This document shows, piece after piece, positions 19,031 to 29,342 of a DNA stretch of 33,077 nucleotides. The translations under genes and the position numbers were made by a program. Position 1 is the first letter of the stretch; each line of letters begins with the position of its first letter. This DNA comes from an uncultured Prevotellaceae bacterium. Its GTDB lineage: Bacteria > Bacteroidota > Bacteroidia > Bacteroidales > Bacteroidaceae. Under the pieces are notes generated by a model that was given only the letters and a program-made list of their open reading frames with translations, was not told where the DNA came from and did not search any database. The stretch covers positions 1-33,077 of the forward strand of contig CAMZHP010000006.1 in NCBI GenBank assembly GCA_947306845.1. The letters are read 5' to 3'.

Positions 19031-19069
19031 AGGAACTGGTGGCAGACAAAAATCTGCCCACCAGTTCCT
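19031..19069 (+). terminator. Long terminator-like hairpin after the modular protein
   Basis: AGGAACTGGTGGCAGA (19031-19046) pairs with 19053-19069 over 16 bp with a single bulged C and a six-base loop of mostly A. The downstream tract TCATTAATTATTTC is T-rich but not a clean run of T, so it is either a weak intrinsic terminator or a 3'-end stabilising hairpin. It lies 55 nt after the stop codon in the 318-nt gap 18976-19293. Confidence 0.65.
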
Positions 19070-19145
19070 TCATTAATTATTTCATCACAAAAACATTTCT
19101 TTTAAGGTGACTACAAATTGAACATCCCACGCAACAAATTTAGGG

Positions 19146-19186
19146 CAGACAGCTACTATTGCCTGAATGACAATAATAGCCATCTG
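19146..19186 (+). other. Imperfect hairpin / inverted repeat upstream of the FAS1-susC locus
   Basis: CAGA-CA-GCTA-C-TATTG (19146-19161) pairs with CAATA-A-TAGC-CA-TCTG (19171-19186) around a nine-base loop, with symmetric internal mismatches. It lies about 108 bp before the first FAS1 lipoprotein gene. It could be a dyad operator or a leader structure. No TAnnTTTG promoter was found in 19070-19293, so whether it is transcribed is unknown. Confidence 0.4.
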
Positions 19187-19293
19187 AATATGAACAATTA
19201 AATATACCTTATTATATATGTTCACACAGAAATAACAAAAAAAAAGCCTCTAACTGAAATATCATTACAAATCCTAATTATAACTAAAAAACT

Positions 19294-22011
19294 ATGAAAC
19301 GTAAAAAGCAAGAACACAAGTCTTTCAGACGGATGTCAGCATTCGCCGTGGCCTGCTGTGGTCTGTTGCTTGGAGCATGGTCATTGCAGTCGTGCGAAGA
19401 CGAATATCTGCTGACCGGCCAGCCTGAATGGCTCGGCAACTCCATCTATGAGCAACTGCAAGACAACGGACGGTACACGACCCTGCTCCATCTGATCGAC
19501 GACCTGAACCAGACAGAAGTGCTGAGTCACACAGGTTCAAAAACGCTGTTTGCAGCCGACGACGAGGCATTCGCCAAATGGTTTGAAAGCAACTCCTGGG
19601 GAGTGAGGAACTACAACCAACTCTCCCTGGCTCAAAAGAAGTTGCTGCTCAACAACTCGATGATCAACAATGCTTACCTCATTGAGTTGCTTTCCAACGT
19701 AAGTGGTAACCCTCCAATGGAAGGTCTTTGTATGCGACGCGAGACAGCAACGTCCATCTATGACTCTGTCTACATCATGAGGCCGACAGAGATGCCCACC
19801 ACGCCACAATGGAAGAAATTCAGAGACAACGGAAAGAGCATTCCCATCATGAAGGATGCCACCTCCGCTCCTATGATACACTTCCTGCCGGCATTCATGC
19901 GCTATTACAATATCTCCGAGAACGACCTCAGCATCCTGACCAACCATCAGGCAACATCCATCAACGAGGCTTGGGTCAACGGCAAGCGAGTCAGCGAACG
20001 AGACATCACTTGCAAGAACGGATACATACAAAAAGTGGACGGAGTGATAGAGTCTTCCAGCAACATGGCGGAAATTATTCGCAATCATTCCAATATGTCG
20101 ATGTGGTCGCACCTCATCGACCGGTTCAATGCTCCTTATTTCGATGCCAATGCAACTCGGGAGTACAACCGACTCTACAACAATCAGGACTCTGTGTATG
20201 TGCTCCGCTACTACAGCAAGAGGGCCGCAGGAAGTGAGGGGGCAACGAGTGTGCAGGTAAACACCGATCCCAGTGGCGATGTTGTGAAAGCACAACTCTC
20301 CTTTGACCCGGGATGGAACCAATACATCTATTCCAACACAATGAGCTATGACTTGCACTATGATGCTGCTGCCATGATTGTCCCCACCAATGAGGCACTC
20401 ACTCAATGGTGGAACAATGAAGGACGTGACTTGCAGACAGAATATGGATCATGGGACAGTATCCCAGATGCCACTTTGGCCAAGCTCATCAATGTGAACA
20501 TGTTGCCAACATTTACAGACGCTGTTCCTTCAAAGTTCGACCATGTTCTAAATGATGCAAAGGAACAACTCGGCATCAAACCCGAACATGTGGACTCCTG
20601 CTTTATGGGATGCAATGGTGTGGTATACTTGGTCAACAAGGTCTTCACACCCGCTGAGTATTCATCGGTCGCTTACCCAGCTCTGGCACATGAGTCAACG
20701 ATGAACATCATCTATTGGGCTATCGATCAACTCAACTACCTTCCTTACCTTCTCTCTATGGATTCACGATACAGCCTTCTGCTCCCCTCCAACTGCATGA
20801 GCAAAGACGCGACAACCATGGAAATTGGTGCCAATGCTCCAATTCCTGACGAAGGAAGAATATGGTACCTCGATCCGGCTTTCAACGGAAAGATAGACAA
20901 CGCCACCGGACTCGAGTCAGGATCTCTCCTCGAATTCTACTACGACCGCACCAAATCGGCTGACCAACGTGTACAGGCTACAAGATGGAACTGCACAATC
21001 GATGAGAACGGTGTTATCACAAAGGGAATACGTGCACAGGCTACCGTTTCCAATGATGTCATCAAAGACCGTCTGAGCCGCCTGATGGATGAATTGATTA
21101 TCGTAGGCGACGTCGAGGACGGACATGAATACTACAAGTCTAAGGGCGGCACACTGCTCAAAGTCACCCGTATGCCAGACGGACGAATCGCTTTCTCCGG
21201 TGGATGGGACATCGAGCACAACAACGTAAAACTGCCAGTCAACAGCAATGAGATCTTTACGAAAACCAACGGTAAGTCTTATCAGCTCAACGACAGAATG
21301 CCTCTCCCCTCGCAGAGAACACTCTATGTCACTCTGCAGGGAAACGAGAAATTCTCCAAGTTCCTTGACCTCATCGACCATGACGGTAGCGAACTGATGA
21401 CTACCAAACTCAACAACACCTATAATGCGGGAATGGCTGATATTGGCAGCAAGAACTTCCGTCTGTTCGACAACTACAACTATACCGTATATGTTCCGAC
21501 CAATGAGGCCATCCAGCAACTCATCGATCAGGGACTGCTGCCAACATGGGAAGACTATGAGGCTCAGACAGAGCGAGAATGGGGCTCAGAGGAGGCTGCT
21601 GAAGAAGCACGCCAGGCCATCAAGAACATCATCGTCGACTTCATCCGCTACCATGTGCAAGACCATACGGTGGCCATCGGAATGGCACCTGAGGATGGCG
21701 CTGGCGAAGTGAACGTTTATGAGAGCATGCTACGTAACCCGGAAACAGGCCGTTTCTATCCCTTGATTTCCAATATTTCTGGAAATCAGCTGACCGTGAC
21801 CGACGAAGTGGGCAACACATTCCATGCCCTCAAGACAGAGGGTCTCTACAACCAAATTTGCCGTGACTATTGGTTCAGAGGATCAACAGGAAGCAACACC
21901 GCTATTATCTTCATGTCTTCTGACGCTGTCGTACACCAGATTGACGGATGCCTGATGGCTAAGAAAATGACCCCCTGGAAGCAACAACTTAAATCGATAA
22001 GGAGGAAATAA
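19294..22011 (+). CDS. Multidomain fasciclin (FAS1) surface lipoprotein
   Basis: 905 residues. A lipoprotein signal peptide ends in the lipobox LQSC with C34 as lipid anchor; the following EDE matches the acidic surface-export signal known for Bacteroidota lipoproteins. FAS1-type repeats are visible: about 48-255 (TLFAADDEAFAKWF, NNSMINNAYLIELL, NGYIQKVDGVI), a second around 260-460 (MIVPTNEALTQWW, GVVYLVNKVF), a degenerate third around 465-660 (YSLLLPSNC), and a clear fourth around 665-900 (YTVYVPTNEAIQQLI, VVHQIDGCL). FAS1 domains mediate protein or glycan adhesion. The stop is three bases before the susC ATG, so the products are translated from one message and probably act together at the surface. 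A role as an accessory substrate-capture protein of the transporter is inference. The start chosen gives a basic n-region (KRKKQEHK). Confidence 0.86.
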   Translation: MKRKKQEHKSFRRMSAFAVACCGLLLGAWSLQSCEDEYLLTGQPEWLGNSIYEQLQDNGRYTTLLHLIDDLNQTEVLSHTGSKTLFAADDEAFAKWFESNSWGVRNYNQLSLAQKKLLLNNSMINNAYLIELLSNVSGNPPMEGLCMRRETATSIYDSVYIMRPTEMPTTPQWKKFRDNGKSIPIMKDATSAPMIHFLPAFMRYYNISENDLSILTNHQATSINEAWVNGKRVSERDITCKNGYIQKVDGVIESSSNMAEIIRNHSNMSMWSHLIDRFNAPYFDANATREYNRLYNNQDSVYVLRYYSKRAAGSEGATSVQVNTDPSGDVVKAQLSFDPGWNQYIYSNTMSYDLHYDAAAMIVPTNEALTQWWNNEGRDLQTEYGSWDSIPDATLAKLINVNMLPTFTDAVPSKFDHVLNDAKEQLGIKPEHVDSCFMGCNGVVYLVNKVFTPAEYSSVAYPALAHESTMNIIYWAIDQLNYLPYLLSMDSRYSLLLPSNCMSKDATTMEIGANAPIPDEGRIWYLDPAFNGKIDNATGLESGSLLEFYYDRTKSADQRVQATRWNCTIDENGVITKGIRAQATVSNDVIKDRLSRLMDELIIVGDVEDGHEYYKSKGGTLLKVTRMPDGRIAFSGGWDIEHNNVKLPVNSNEIFTKTNGKSYQLNDRMPLPSQRTLYVTLQGNEKFSKFLDLIDHDGSELMTTKLNNTYNAGMADIGSKNFRLFDNYNYTVYVPTNEAIQQLIDQGLLPTWEDYEAQTEREWGSEEAAEEARQAIKNIIVDFIRYHVQDHTVAIGMAPEDGAGEVNVYESMLRNPETGRFYPLISNISGNQLTVTDEVGNTFHALKTEGLYNQICRDYWFRGSTGSNTAIIFMSSDAVVHQIDGCLMAKKMTPWKQQLKSIRRK

Positions 22012-22014
22012 GTT

Positions 22015-25000
22015 ATGAGAAAACTGAAATCCATCATACTGACCCTATTGCTTCAGGCCTTTACTGTGGCTGTGAGCGCACAGAACATTACTTCGGTGCA
22101 CGGTACGGTAAGCGATGACGTAGAACCACTCATTGGCGCCACCGTCTGCGAGATCGATGCCAACGGACGTATCATAGAAAGTGCCATCACCGACCTCAAT
22201 GGTAACTTTACCATGAAGGTGCAGAACCAAAAGGACAAAATCCGCTTCACCTACGTGGGAATGAAGACTGTCACTCTTCCCATCAACAAGACCACATACG
22301 ACATCAAGATGGAGTCTGCCGCTTCTTTGCAGGAGGTGACCGTCGTCTCTAAGAGACGTGCCAAAGGTAACTCACTACCCATTCCAGAGCGTGAGTTGTC
22401 CACAGCCTCTCAGAGTATCTCCATGAAAGAGTTTGAGGGTCTGGGAATCACTTCTGTGGACGAGGTGCTCCAGGGACGTATCGCAGGTCTCGACGTCATC
22501 GGAAACTCTGGCGACCTTGGCGCAGGTTCCACCATGCGTCTTCGTGGTGCCACTTCACTCTCCTCACTGACCAATGGCAACCCGCTTATCGTGGTCGACA
22601 GCAATATCCGCGAGGTCAACCTTGACAACTTCGACCTCGCCACCGCCAACAATGAGAAGTTCGCTGAGTTGCTCAATATCAATCCTGAGGACATCGCTAC
22701 CATCAATGTGCTGAAGGATGCTGCGGCTACCGCACTCTACGGTTCGCTTGGCGGCAATGGTGTGATTGAGCTCACCACCAAGCGTGGTTTGCCCGGTCCT
22801 CCCAAACTGACCTACTCTCTCAAGCTTACCGGCACTTATCAGCCGAAGGGCTTCGAATTGCTCAGTGGTGATGACTACACCATGCTGCTCAAGGAGTCGT
22901 ACTTCAACCCACAGCAGAATGACAATGCTTCGGCTGACATTCCTGAAATCAACTACGACCCCACTTTCTCAGAATATGAACAATACAACAACAACACCGA
23001 TTGGCGAGATGCAGTCACACAATGGGGTCTCAGACAAAACCACTACGTCACCGTAAGCGGTGGTGGTGAGAAAGCATCATTCCGTATCGGTGGTGGCTTC
23101 GACCATGAGACGGGTACCATGATCCAGCAGAAGCTCAACCGCTTCTCCACACGTGTCGCTCTCGACTACAACATCAGCCGCCGTATCATGGTGAGCACCA
23201 ACTTCGCACTCACCTATACCAAGAACAATATGAACCTGCATGGACTGCTCGACATCGCACGTAGGAAGATGCCTAACATGAGCATTTATGAGCAGGATCC
23301 GGTAACTGGTGAGGACACCAACACTTACTACACCATGTTGCAGACTGCTTCAAGCGTGTTCGACGGCAACCAGAAAGACCTTGTCAACCCTGTCGCTTCT
23401 GCATACCTCGGAAAGAACCAACGCCGCACCTATGATATGCAGCCCGAATTGGTCATCAACTACTCTTTGCTTGGTACTGACTATGACCATACACAGCTCA
23501 ACTGGCGCGGATCGATGTACATGAGCATCTTCAATCAGTATGACAACAGGTTCACACCACAGGACCTCTATGCTTCTGAGCTGAAGAATACTAAAAACAT
23601 CAACACCAGCTACGCTGGTTCATCCAAGAGTGTCTCGTTCAACACGAAACAGTCGCTGACGTTCATCCCCGCTTTCAAGAACAAGGACTTCTCGCTGATG
23701 GCTCTGGTACGTATGGAGCTGACTTCTGGCTCCAGCACCAACCAAGGTTCTGAGGCATACCTCAACCCGTCAGGCGGCATCACAAGCCCGGATGCAGGAG
23801 GCATGATTAGTGGTCTTTCTTCGGGCTACAGTGAGTGGCGATCGCTCTATTTCACTTTCTCCACCCACTTCGCCTATAAGGAGCGATATGTTTTAGACTT
23901 CAGCATGCGTGCAGATGGAACGACAAAATTCGGCCCGGGCAACCGCTGGGGCTACTTCCCTTCAGTGTCAGGAAAGTGGATCATCAGCGACGAGCCATTC
24001 ATGAAATGGTCACGTAAATGGCTGCACTTGTTCGCACCTCGCTTCAGTTGGGGCTTCGTGGGTAACCAGCCTAACCAAAACTATCTTTACACTTCCAAGT
24101 ACAAGAGCTCGACCAGCCAATACATTGATATGTCTGTGATGTATCCCGAAAACATCCGACTCACCAACATGAAATGGGAGATCGTTGCCAGCTACAACGC
24201 TGGTATCGACATCGAATTGTTTGACAACCGCCTGCACATGGCTGTAGAAGGATACCGAAGCACCACTTCCGACATGCTGCTCTCAGGCTACCGTATTCCT
24301 TCCAACGTTGGTTTCAACACCATACCCTACCGCAATAGCGGAAAAATGAGGAATACAGGATGGGAGTTCCATGTCAGCACCAACAGACTCGTCAAGAAAG
24401 GTGACTTCATCTTCGACTTCAACGTCAACTTCGGTAACAACCGCAACGAAATCCTCGAGATGGATGAATATATGCTCAACAGTCTCAACTCCGACTTTGG
24501 CTATTCGAATGGAGAGACACTGAGACGCGTACAGCTGTTCAACCCGCTCGGTGCCATCTATGGATTCCGCTATAAAGGAGTTTACCAATACAATTACAAC
24601 ACCTTCTCCAGAATGACTGAAGCTGAGCAAAATGAGTTTATCGCTAGCGGAAAGACTGCTCCCGTGGCTCAAAGTGCTGACGGGCAAGTCATCCGCGACG
24701 GACAGGGAAATCCTGTACGCATGATGTATAATTACACCAATGATGCCACAGGCAAAAACTATCGTTTCTGTGGCGGTGATGCCATCTATGAAGACATCAA
24801 CCATGATGGTCAGATCAATGCTCTCGACATTGTGTACCTCGGAAGTTCACTTCCTAAGTTGACTGGTGGTTTTGGCTTCACATTCTCATTCAAAGACTGG
24901 CGTCTGAACACACAGTTCACCTATCGTTATGGCAATAAGATCATCAACCGCGCACGACTCAATGCAGAGGCCATGACCGGCAACGACAACCAAAGTCAGG

Positions 25001-25347
25001 CCGTCAACTACCGTTGGCGTAAAGAAGGAGACGTGACAACCATTCCACGTGCCATGTATGGAAGTTCCAGCAACTACAACACACTGATCAGCGACCGTTT
25101 CGTCGAGGATGGTAGCTATCTTCGTATGGGTTACGCTCAGCTTTCTTACGTACTACGTGGAAAATGGCTCAAGTCTATGGGTTTGAACAGGATTAATCTC
25201 TATGCCAGTGTCAACAACCCCTTCGTTATCACCAAGTACTCTGGTGTGGACCCGGATATCTCAGCTTATGGTTACGACCCCGCTGTGGATGGCAACCAGA
25301 CTCCACGATCACGTTCATACACCTTGGGTATCACTGTAGACTTCTAA
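22015..25347 (+). CDS. SusC/RagA-family TonB-dependent outer membrane transporter
   Basis: 1110 residues, normal length for SusC-type proteins. Signal peptide 1-22 (AVSAQ). Residues 25-100 form the carboxypeptidase-regulatory-like domain (VHGTVSDDVEPLIGATV). EVTVVS at 107-112 resembles a TonB box. The plug covers about 130-258 with the SusC hallmarks MRLRGATSLSSLTNGNPLIV and PEDIATINVLKDAAATALYG. The rest is a 22-strand-type barrel with alternating aromatic strands, the familiar SGVDPDISAYGYDP block near the end, and a terminal phenylalanine. It imports a substrate, in known cases oligosaccharides or peptides, using TonB energy together with the SusD lid. It sits between the first FAS1 gene (3-bp gap) and susD (27-bp gap). 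The substrate cannot be read from the sequence. Confidence 0.95.
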   Translation: MRKLKSIILTLLLQAFTVAVSAQNITSVHGTVSDDVEPLIGATVCEIDANGRIIESAITDLNGNFTMKVQNQKDKIRFTYVGMKTVTLPINKTTYDIKMESAASLQEVTVVSKRRAKGNSLPIPERELSTASQSISMKEFEGLGITSVDEVLQGRIAGLDVIGNSGDLGAGSTMRLRGATSLSSLTNGNPLIVVDSNIREVNLDNFDLATANNEKFAELLNINPEDIATINVLKDAAATALYGSLGGNGVIELTTKRGLPGPPKLTYSLKLTGTYQPKGFELLSGDDYTMLLKESYFNPQQNDNASADIPEINYDPTFSEYEQYNNNTDWRDAVTQWGLRQNHYVTVSGGGEKASFRIGGGFDHETGTMIQQKLNRFSTRVALDYNISRRIMVSTNFALTYTKNNMNLHGLLDIARRKMPNMSIYEQDPVTGEDTNTYYTMLQTASSVFDGNQKDLVNPVASAYLGKNQRRTYDMQPELVINYSLLGTDYDHTQLNWRGSMYMSIFNQYDNRFTPQDLYASELKNTKNINTSYAGSSKSVSFNTKQSLTFIPAFKNKDFSLMALVRMELTSGSSTNQGSEAYLNPSGGITSPDAGGMISGLSSGYSEWRSLYFTFSTHFAYKERYVLDFSMRADGTTKFGPGNRWGYFPSVSGKWIISDEPFMKWSRKWLHLFAPRFSWGFVGNQPNQNYLYTSKYKSSTSQYIDMSVMYPENIRLTNMKWEIVASYNAGIDIELFDNRLHMAVEGYRSTTSDMLLSGYRIPSNVGFNTIPYRNSGKMRNTGWEFHVSTNRLVKKGDFIFDFNVNFGNNRNEILEMDEYMLNSLNSDFGYSNGETLRRVQLFNPLGAIYGFRYKGVYQYNYNTFSRMTEAEQNEFIASGKTAPVAQSADGQVIRDGQGNPVRMMYNYTNDATGKNYRFCGGDAIYEDINHDGQINALDIVYLGSSLPKLTGGFGFTFSFKDWRLNTQFTYRYGNKIINRARLNAEAMTGNDNQSQAVNYRWRKEGDVTTIPRAMYGSSSNYNTLISDRFVEDGSYLRMGYAQLSYVLRGKWLKSMGLNRINLYASVNNPFVITKYSGVDPDISAYGYDPAVDGNQTPRSRSYTLGITVDF

Positions 25348-25374
25348 AGGATCAAACAAAACAGAAGAAAGATT

Positions 25375-27180
25375 ATGAGACAACATCATATTTTCAATCA
25401 ATTAAGAGGTCTTGCCGTTGCATCAATTGCAACCCTGACACTCGCTGGATGCTCTGATTTCCTGGAGATAGAACCGCGCGATGTGATCGTACTTGAGCAG
25501 TTCTGGAATGAGAAAGCAGATGTCGACGCCATCGTCGCAGGATGCTACACTCAACTTCAGTCAGATGCATGCATCAGCCGAATGATTATCTGGGGAGAGG
25601 CTCGCAGTGAGAACATGTCACCAGGAAACAACGTGGCTTCCTCAAATGTGAACCTGCTCAATGTCCTCAACGAAAACATTATCTCTAAAAACCCATACAC
25701 CACATGGGTGGATTTTTATAGCGTCATCAACCGATGCAACACTGTCATCAAATATGCTCCTGGAGTGGCAGAGGATGACCCAGGATATACACAAAGTGAG
25801 TTGCAGGCTACCATCGCCGAGGTGACCGCATTGAGATCTCTGTGCTATTTCTATCTCATCCGGGCTTTCAGGGATGTGCCCTTCTCACGAGAGGCGTATA
25901 CTGACGATGACCAGGAAATGGAACTGCCTGCCACACCATTCAATGCCGTACTCGACTCCATCATCTTTGACTTGGAAAGTGTAAAGGAAATGGCGGTGGA
26001 ACGCTACCCCACCACTACCCCACTTTACCAAACTGGGCGCATCACTAAGGAGGCCATCAACGCCATGCTCTGTGAGATGTATCTCTGGAAACAGGATTAT
26101 GACCGCTGCATCCAATACGCAGATGCCGTGATTGCCTCAAAGAGAAAGATTGCGGAGGAAATACAGTCAGGTTCTTTTGGCACACACCGTGGAGGTGGAA
26201 GAAATAGCGGCGGAGGAAATTCAAATGATAACTTCGCACGCACAAATGGCTATCCGCTGCTGAACAACTTATCTGGTACCAATGATTATGGCAGGGCATA
26301 CAATTATATGTTCACCGATGATGACAATACAGAGTATGCCCAGCAAGAGATTATCTTCCAACTTGTTTTTAGTGACAGGCCTTCGGCAAACAGCATGCCC
26401 AACAATTCCACCATCGCAACCTTGTATGGCAACAGCGGTCTGAACAACGCAAGCGGACAGCTGGCACCTTCCGACTACCTGCTGGACGACATCGGAAAGA
26501 GTACGGGACGTACCGTGTTTGATGACCGAAACAAGACTGTAGACAGCCGTATGTACACGAATGTCTATGCCAAAGCGAAGTCCATCAACAAGTATGTCAG
26601 CCAAAACATCACAGTTGATGTCTCCAAAGCTACAGAGCCGGCAGTATCCGGATATGATACTAAATGGGGACAGAATGACTGCGGTAGCAACTGGATAATC
26701 TACCGTCTTTCCGACATCATGCTGATGAAGGCGGAGGCACTGGCACAAAAAATGCAGGAAGGAAGTGACGCTGAGGTCATTAGCCACAACAAGCCTTATC
26801 TGGAGGAAGTATTCTCACTCGTCAATGCCGTCAACAAACGCTCCATTTGCCAGTCTGAACTCAAAGACACCCTCGTTGCAACAGATTATGCCACTAAGTC
26901 TCAAATGGAGACTTTGGTGCTTCGTGAGCGCCAAAGGGAACTCATGTTTGAAGGCAAACGATGGTTCGACCTCGTGAGACAGGCAAGAAGAGAGGGTGCC
27001 ACCACCCTGCTCTCATCTTCTGTATTGCAGAAAGTGACCACAGGTTCGGCACTCATCGCTAACAAACTCTCTAAAATGGATGCCATCTATTGGCCCTATA
27101 ACTACGAAGAGCTGAAAGCCAATACCAAGCTGCACCAAAATCCTGCATACGGTAGCGGCGAAAATGAAAGCTATAAATAA
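25375..27180 (+). CDS. SusD/RagB-family surface lipoprotein
   Basis: 601 residues, somewhat longer than many SusD proteins. The lipobox is LAGC with C26; SDFLEIEP follows, the usual SusD opening. The N-terminal helical core has FWNEKADVDAIVAGCYTQL, and the C-terminal part carries RQRELMFEGKRWFDLVR near residues 518-534, the strongest SusD signature. A glycine- and asparagine-rich insertion occurs around 270-285 (GGGRNSGGGNSND), probably a surface loop. SusD proteins cap the partner SusC barrel and bind the substrate. The gene follows susC by 27 bp and precedes two further FAS1 lipoproteins. Confidence 0.95.
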   Translation: MRQHHIFNQLRGLAVASIATLTLAGCSDFLEIEPRDVIVLEQFWNEKADVDAIVAGCYTQLQSDACISRMIIWGEARSENMSPGNNVASSNVNLLNVLNENIISKNPYTTWVDFYSVINRCNTVIKYAPGVAEDDPGYTQSELQATIAEVTALRSLCYFYLIRAFRDVPFSREAYTDDDQEMELPATPFNAVLDSIIFDLESVKEMAVERYPTTTPLYQTGRITKEAINAMLCEMYLWKQDYDRCIQYADAVIASKRKIAEEIQSGSFGTHRGGGRNSGGGNSNDNFARTNGYPLLNNLSGTNDYGRAYNYMFTDDDNTEYAQQEIIFQLVFSDRPSANSMPNNSTIATLYGNSGLNNASGQLAPSDYLLDDIGKSTGRTVFDDRNKTVDSRMYTNVYAKAKSINKYVSQNITVDVSKATEPAVSGYDTKWGQNDCGSNWIIYRLSDIMLMKAEALAQKMQEGSDAEVISHNKPYLEEVFSLVNAVNKRSICQSELKDTLVATDYATKSQMETLVLRERQRELMFEGKRWFDLVRQARREGATTLLSSSVLQKVTTGSALIANKLSKMDAIYWPYNYEELKANTKLHQNPAYGSGENESYK

Positions 27181-27210
27181 GTGACTCATTCAACAACAGA
27201 AAAAGGACAA

Positions 27211-29298
27211 ATGATTATGAAAAAGTTCAAATTCAACATACTCTGCCTCATGGGCCTCGCTGCCCTCATGGTGAGTTCGCTGGGTTCCTGCGTGTCGGAT
27301 GACCCAGATGCAGAGAACTTCTACACCTTCACAGGCGAGATGGCCAGCGACTTCCTCAAAAACCGTGCCGAGGAATACAGTGAGTTCACAGAAATCGTGG
27401 AGCGGGCTGGACTGATGGACCTTCTCTCCACCTACGGACACTACACCTGTTTCGTACCCAACAATAATGCTGTCAATGAGTACCTCAAGTCAAGAGGCAT
27501 GTCAAGCGTCAGCGACCTGACTACAGCCGACTGCGACACCATCGCTCGCACACACCTGGTGAACAACATGTACACCACAATGGATATGGGACAGGACCGT
27601 TTGCCGACATCCAACCTTCTCGGACGTTACATCGCCACATCTACTGGATTTGACGAAGATGAAAATCCTGTTGTTTTCCTTGAGGGACTCTCACACATCT
27701 ACTTCGAACTGGCCGATGATTCCGTAGAGAACGGTATCATGCAGCCCATCGACCGGGTGATTGAAAAGTCCAACAATTATATCTCCGACTTGCTGCGGGA
27801 CAACCCAAAAATCAGCACCTTCTACAATGCACTTGTCGCCACCGACGTGCTAAGTGAGGTATTGAAGGTGGAAGATGAGACTTATGACAAGAACGCCTAC
27901 CCCAAGTACTACTACAAGTCACACATCTGGAGTGAGGTGGCATGGGTGCCCGACACCAAGAAATATGGCTATACCTTCTTTATAGAGCCTGATGAGGTGC
28001 TGGAAACAAAGTACGGCATTGCAAAGGGTGATATGAAAGCTCTATATGACCTTGCCTGCAAGCTCTATGACCCCGTATATCCAGATGATGTCAACAAGGA
28101 AGGACATAGCTTCGAGAATCTCAAGGACAGCATCAACCCGCTCCACAGGTTTGTGCAATATCACATCCTGAACCGCTATACGGCCGGTACCTCCGACCTG
28201 ACACCTATGGACGTGAGAATCGGTATCGTCAATGGTGCATTCGGATATGAGGAAACCCTTGTCAACCCTGTTGACTGGCACCATACCCTCTTGCCGCACA
28301 CCATGATCAAGGTGGAAAAACTTACCGTTACCAACTGGATAGGAAATGGCACCAAGGGTGAACGATACATCAATCGAAGATACGACAACAACTACCAGAT
28401 AGAAGGTATTCATATTGACCCATCTATTGAGAGCGATGTCATACACGATGGTCTTAATGGACACTACTACTATGTAGATGATGTCGTGGCCTTCTCCTAC
28501 GATGTGCAGAACAAGGTACAGAACATGCGTATCAGAATGGACTTCTCTACCATATTTCCTGAAGTCATCTGCAATGGCCTTAGATTCGAGGGTGACCCGA
28601 CCAAAGATGATGACGCGGGTACACCCGATGACTCAGCTACACCGAAGAACGGACGAAATTACTATTTCCCCTTGGGATATCTCGACGGTGTGACTTTCTC
28701 CAATTGTAGTGTCGTGCTAAGACGACCGCACATCAATTTCTGGTCATGGCAGGGTGATGAATGGAACCTATTCGGTGACTATGACTTTACCTTCCGGATG
28801 CCGCCTGTACCCTATAGTGGCGACTGGCAAGTGCGACTGGGATTCTGTGCTATCGAGACACGAGGTGTGATGCAGGTCTACTTTGATGGTGTACCACAAG
28901 GCATCCCGCTCGACATGACCAAGTTCCTCAACTCTGACTTGTATATCGGCGACCGTTTCGTCATCGATGAAACACCGGCAAAATACGACCAGATGACTAT
29001 AGAGGAGAAAGCCGAGGAGCAGAAACTGCTCAAGAACCTTGGTGCTTACCGAGGACCTCGCTCCATCTTCCACTTCAGCACTTCGTCGAAAGGTTACTTC
29101 TGCGGAAACGAGCGTACTTACCGCCGTATCATGTGTCAGACTTATATTGATGCCAACAAGGATCATTACATCCGATTCCGCGTGGCTTCCGACGGAAAGC
29201 AAGGCAACAACAATGAGTTCATGCTCGACTTCCTTGAGTTAGTGCCAAAGAGTGTCTATGGTGTTGACAGTGAGGGCGAGATAGAAGACGATCTCTAA
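27211..29298 (+). CDS. Fasciclin (FAS1) surface lipoprotein with C-terminal beta-domain
   Basis: 695 residues from the ATG at 27211; a second in-frame ATG at 27217 is equally plausible because AAAAGGA at 27201-27207 is better spaced for it. An upstream in-frame GTG at 27181, directly after the susD stop, would add an uncharged tail before the signal peptide and is less likely. The lipobox is LGSC (C27 in this numbering), followed by VSDDPDAE, an acidic export-type signal. A clear FAS1 domain covers about 40-200 (YTCFVPNNNAVNEYL, THLVNNMYTTMDM, NGIMQPIDRVIEKS). A second, more divergent FAS1 region covers about 200-430 (YTFFIEPDEVLETKY, HRFVQYHILNRYT). Residues 440-670 are a beta-rich domain (PYSGDWQVRLGFC, RGVMQVYFDGVPQGI) that I cannot name with certainty. 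Its place behind susD suggests an accessory surface binding protein. Confidence 0.85.
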   Translation: MIMKKFKFNILCLMGLAALMVSSLGSCVSDDPDAENFYTFTGEMASDFLKNRAEEYSEFTEIVERAGLMDLLSTYGHYTCFVPNNNAVNEYLKSRGMSSVSDLTTADCDTIARTHLVNNMYTTMDMGQDRLPTSNLLGRYIATSTGFDEDENPVVFLEGLSHIYFELADDSVENGIMQPIDRVIEKSNNYISDLLRDNPKISTFYNALVATDVLSEVLKVEDETYDKNAYPKYYYKSHIWSEVAWVPDTKKYGYTFFIEPDEVLETKYGIAKGDMKALYDLACKLYDPVYPDDVNKEGHSFENLKDSINPLHRFVQYHILNRYTAGTSDLTPMDVRIGIVNGAFGYEETLVNPVDWHHTLLPHTMIKVEKLTVTNWIGNGTKGERYINRRYDNNYQIEGIHIDPSIESDVIHDGLNGHYYYVDDVVAFSYDVQNKVQNMRIRMDFSTIFPEVICNGLRFEGDPTKDDDAGTPDDSATPKNGRNYYFPLGYLDGVTFSNCSVVLRRPHINFWSWQGDEWNLFGDYDFTFRMPPVPYSGDWQVRLGFCAIETRGVMQVYFDGVPQGIPLDMTKFLNSDLYIGDRFVIDETPAKYDQMTIEEKAEEQKLLKNLGAYRGPRSIFHFSTSSKGYFCGNERTYRRIMCQTYIDANKDHYIRFRVASDGKQGNNNEFMLDFLELVPKSVYGVDSEGEIEDDL

Positions 29299-29305
29299 TG
29301 CATTC

Positions 29306-29342
29306 ACAATTGACAATTCAAGAATTACAATTGACAATTCAA
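29306..29342 (+). repeat. Tandem 16-bp direct repeat before the third FAS1 gene
   Basis: ACAATTGACAATTCAA occurs at 29306-29321 and again, perfectly, at 29327-29342, separated by five bases (21-bp period). The second copy ends at the base just before the ATG chosen for the next gene. The core CAATTG is palindromic. Similar AATTGACAATTG-type intergenic repeats are, from memory, common in Prevotella genomes. The 21-bp period keeps the frame, so the upstream ATG at 29298 (overlapping the previous stop) would read QLTIQ twice. Confidence 0.85.

Noticed and set aside
19537..20406. 289-codon open frame on the minus strand
   Set aside because: Antisense to the first FAS1 lipoprotein gene; no domain, signal peptide or plausible start context.
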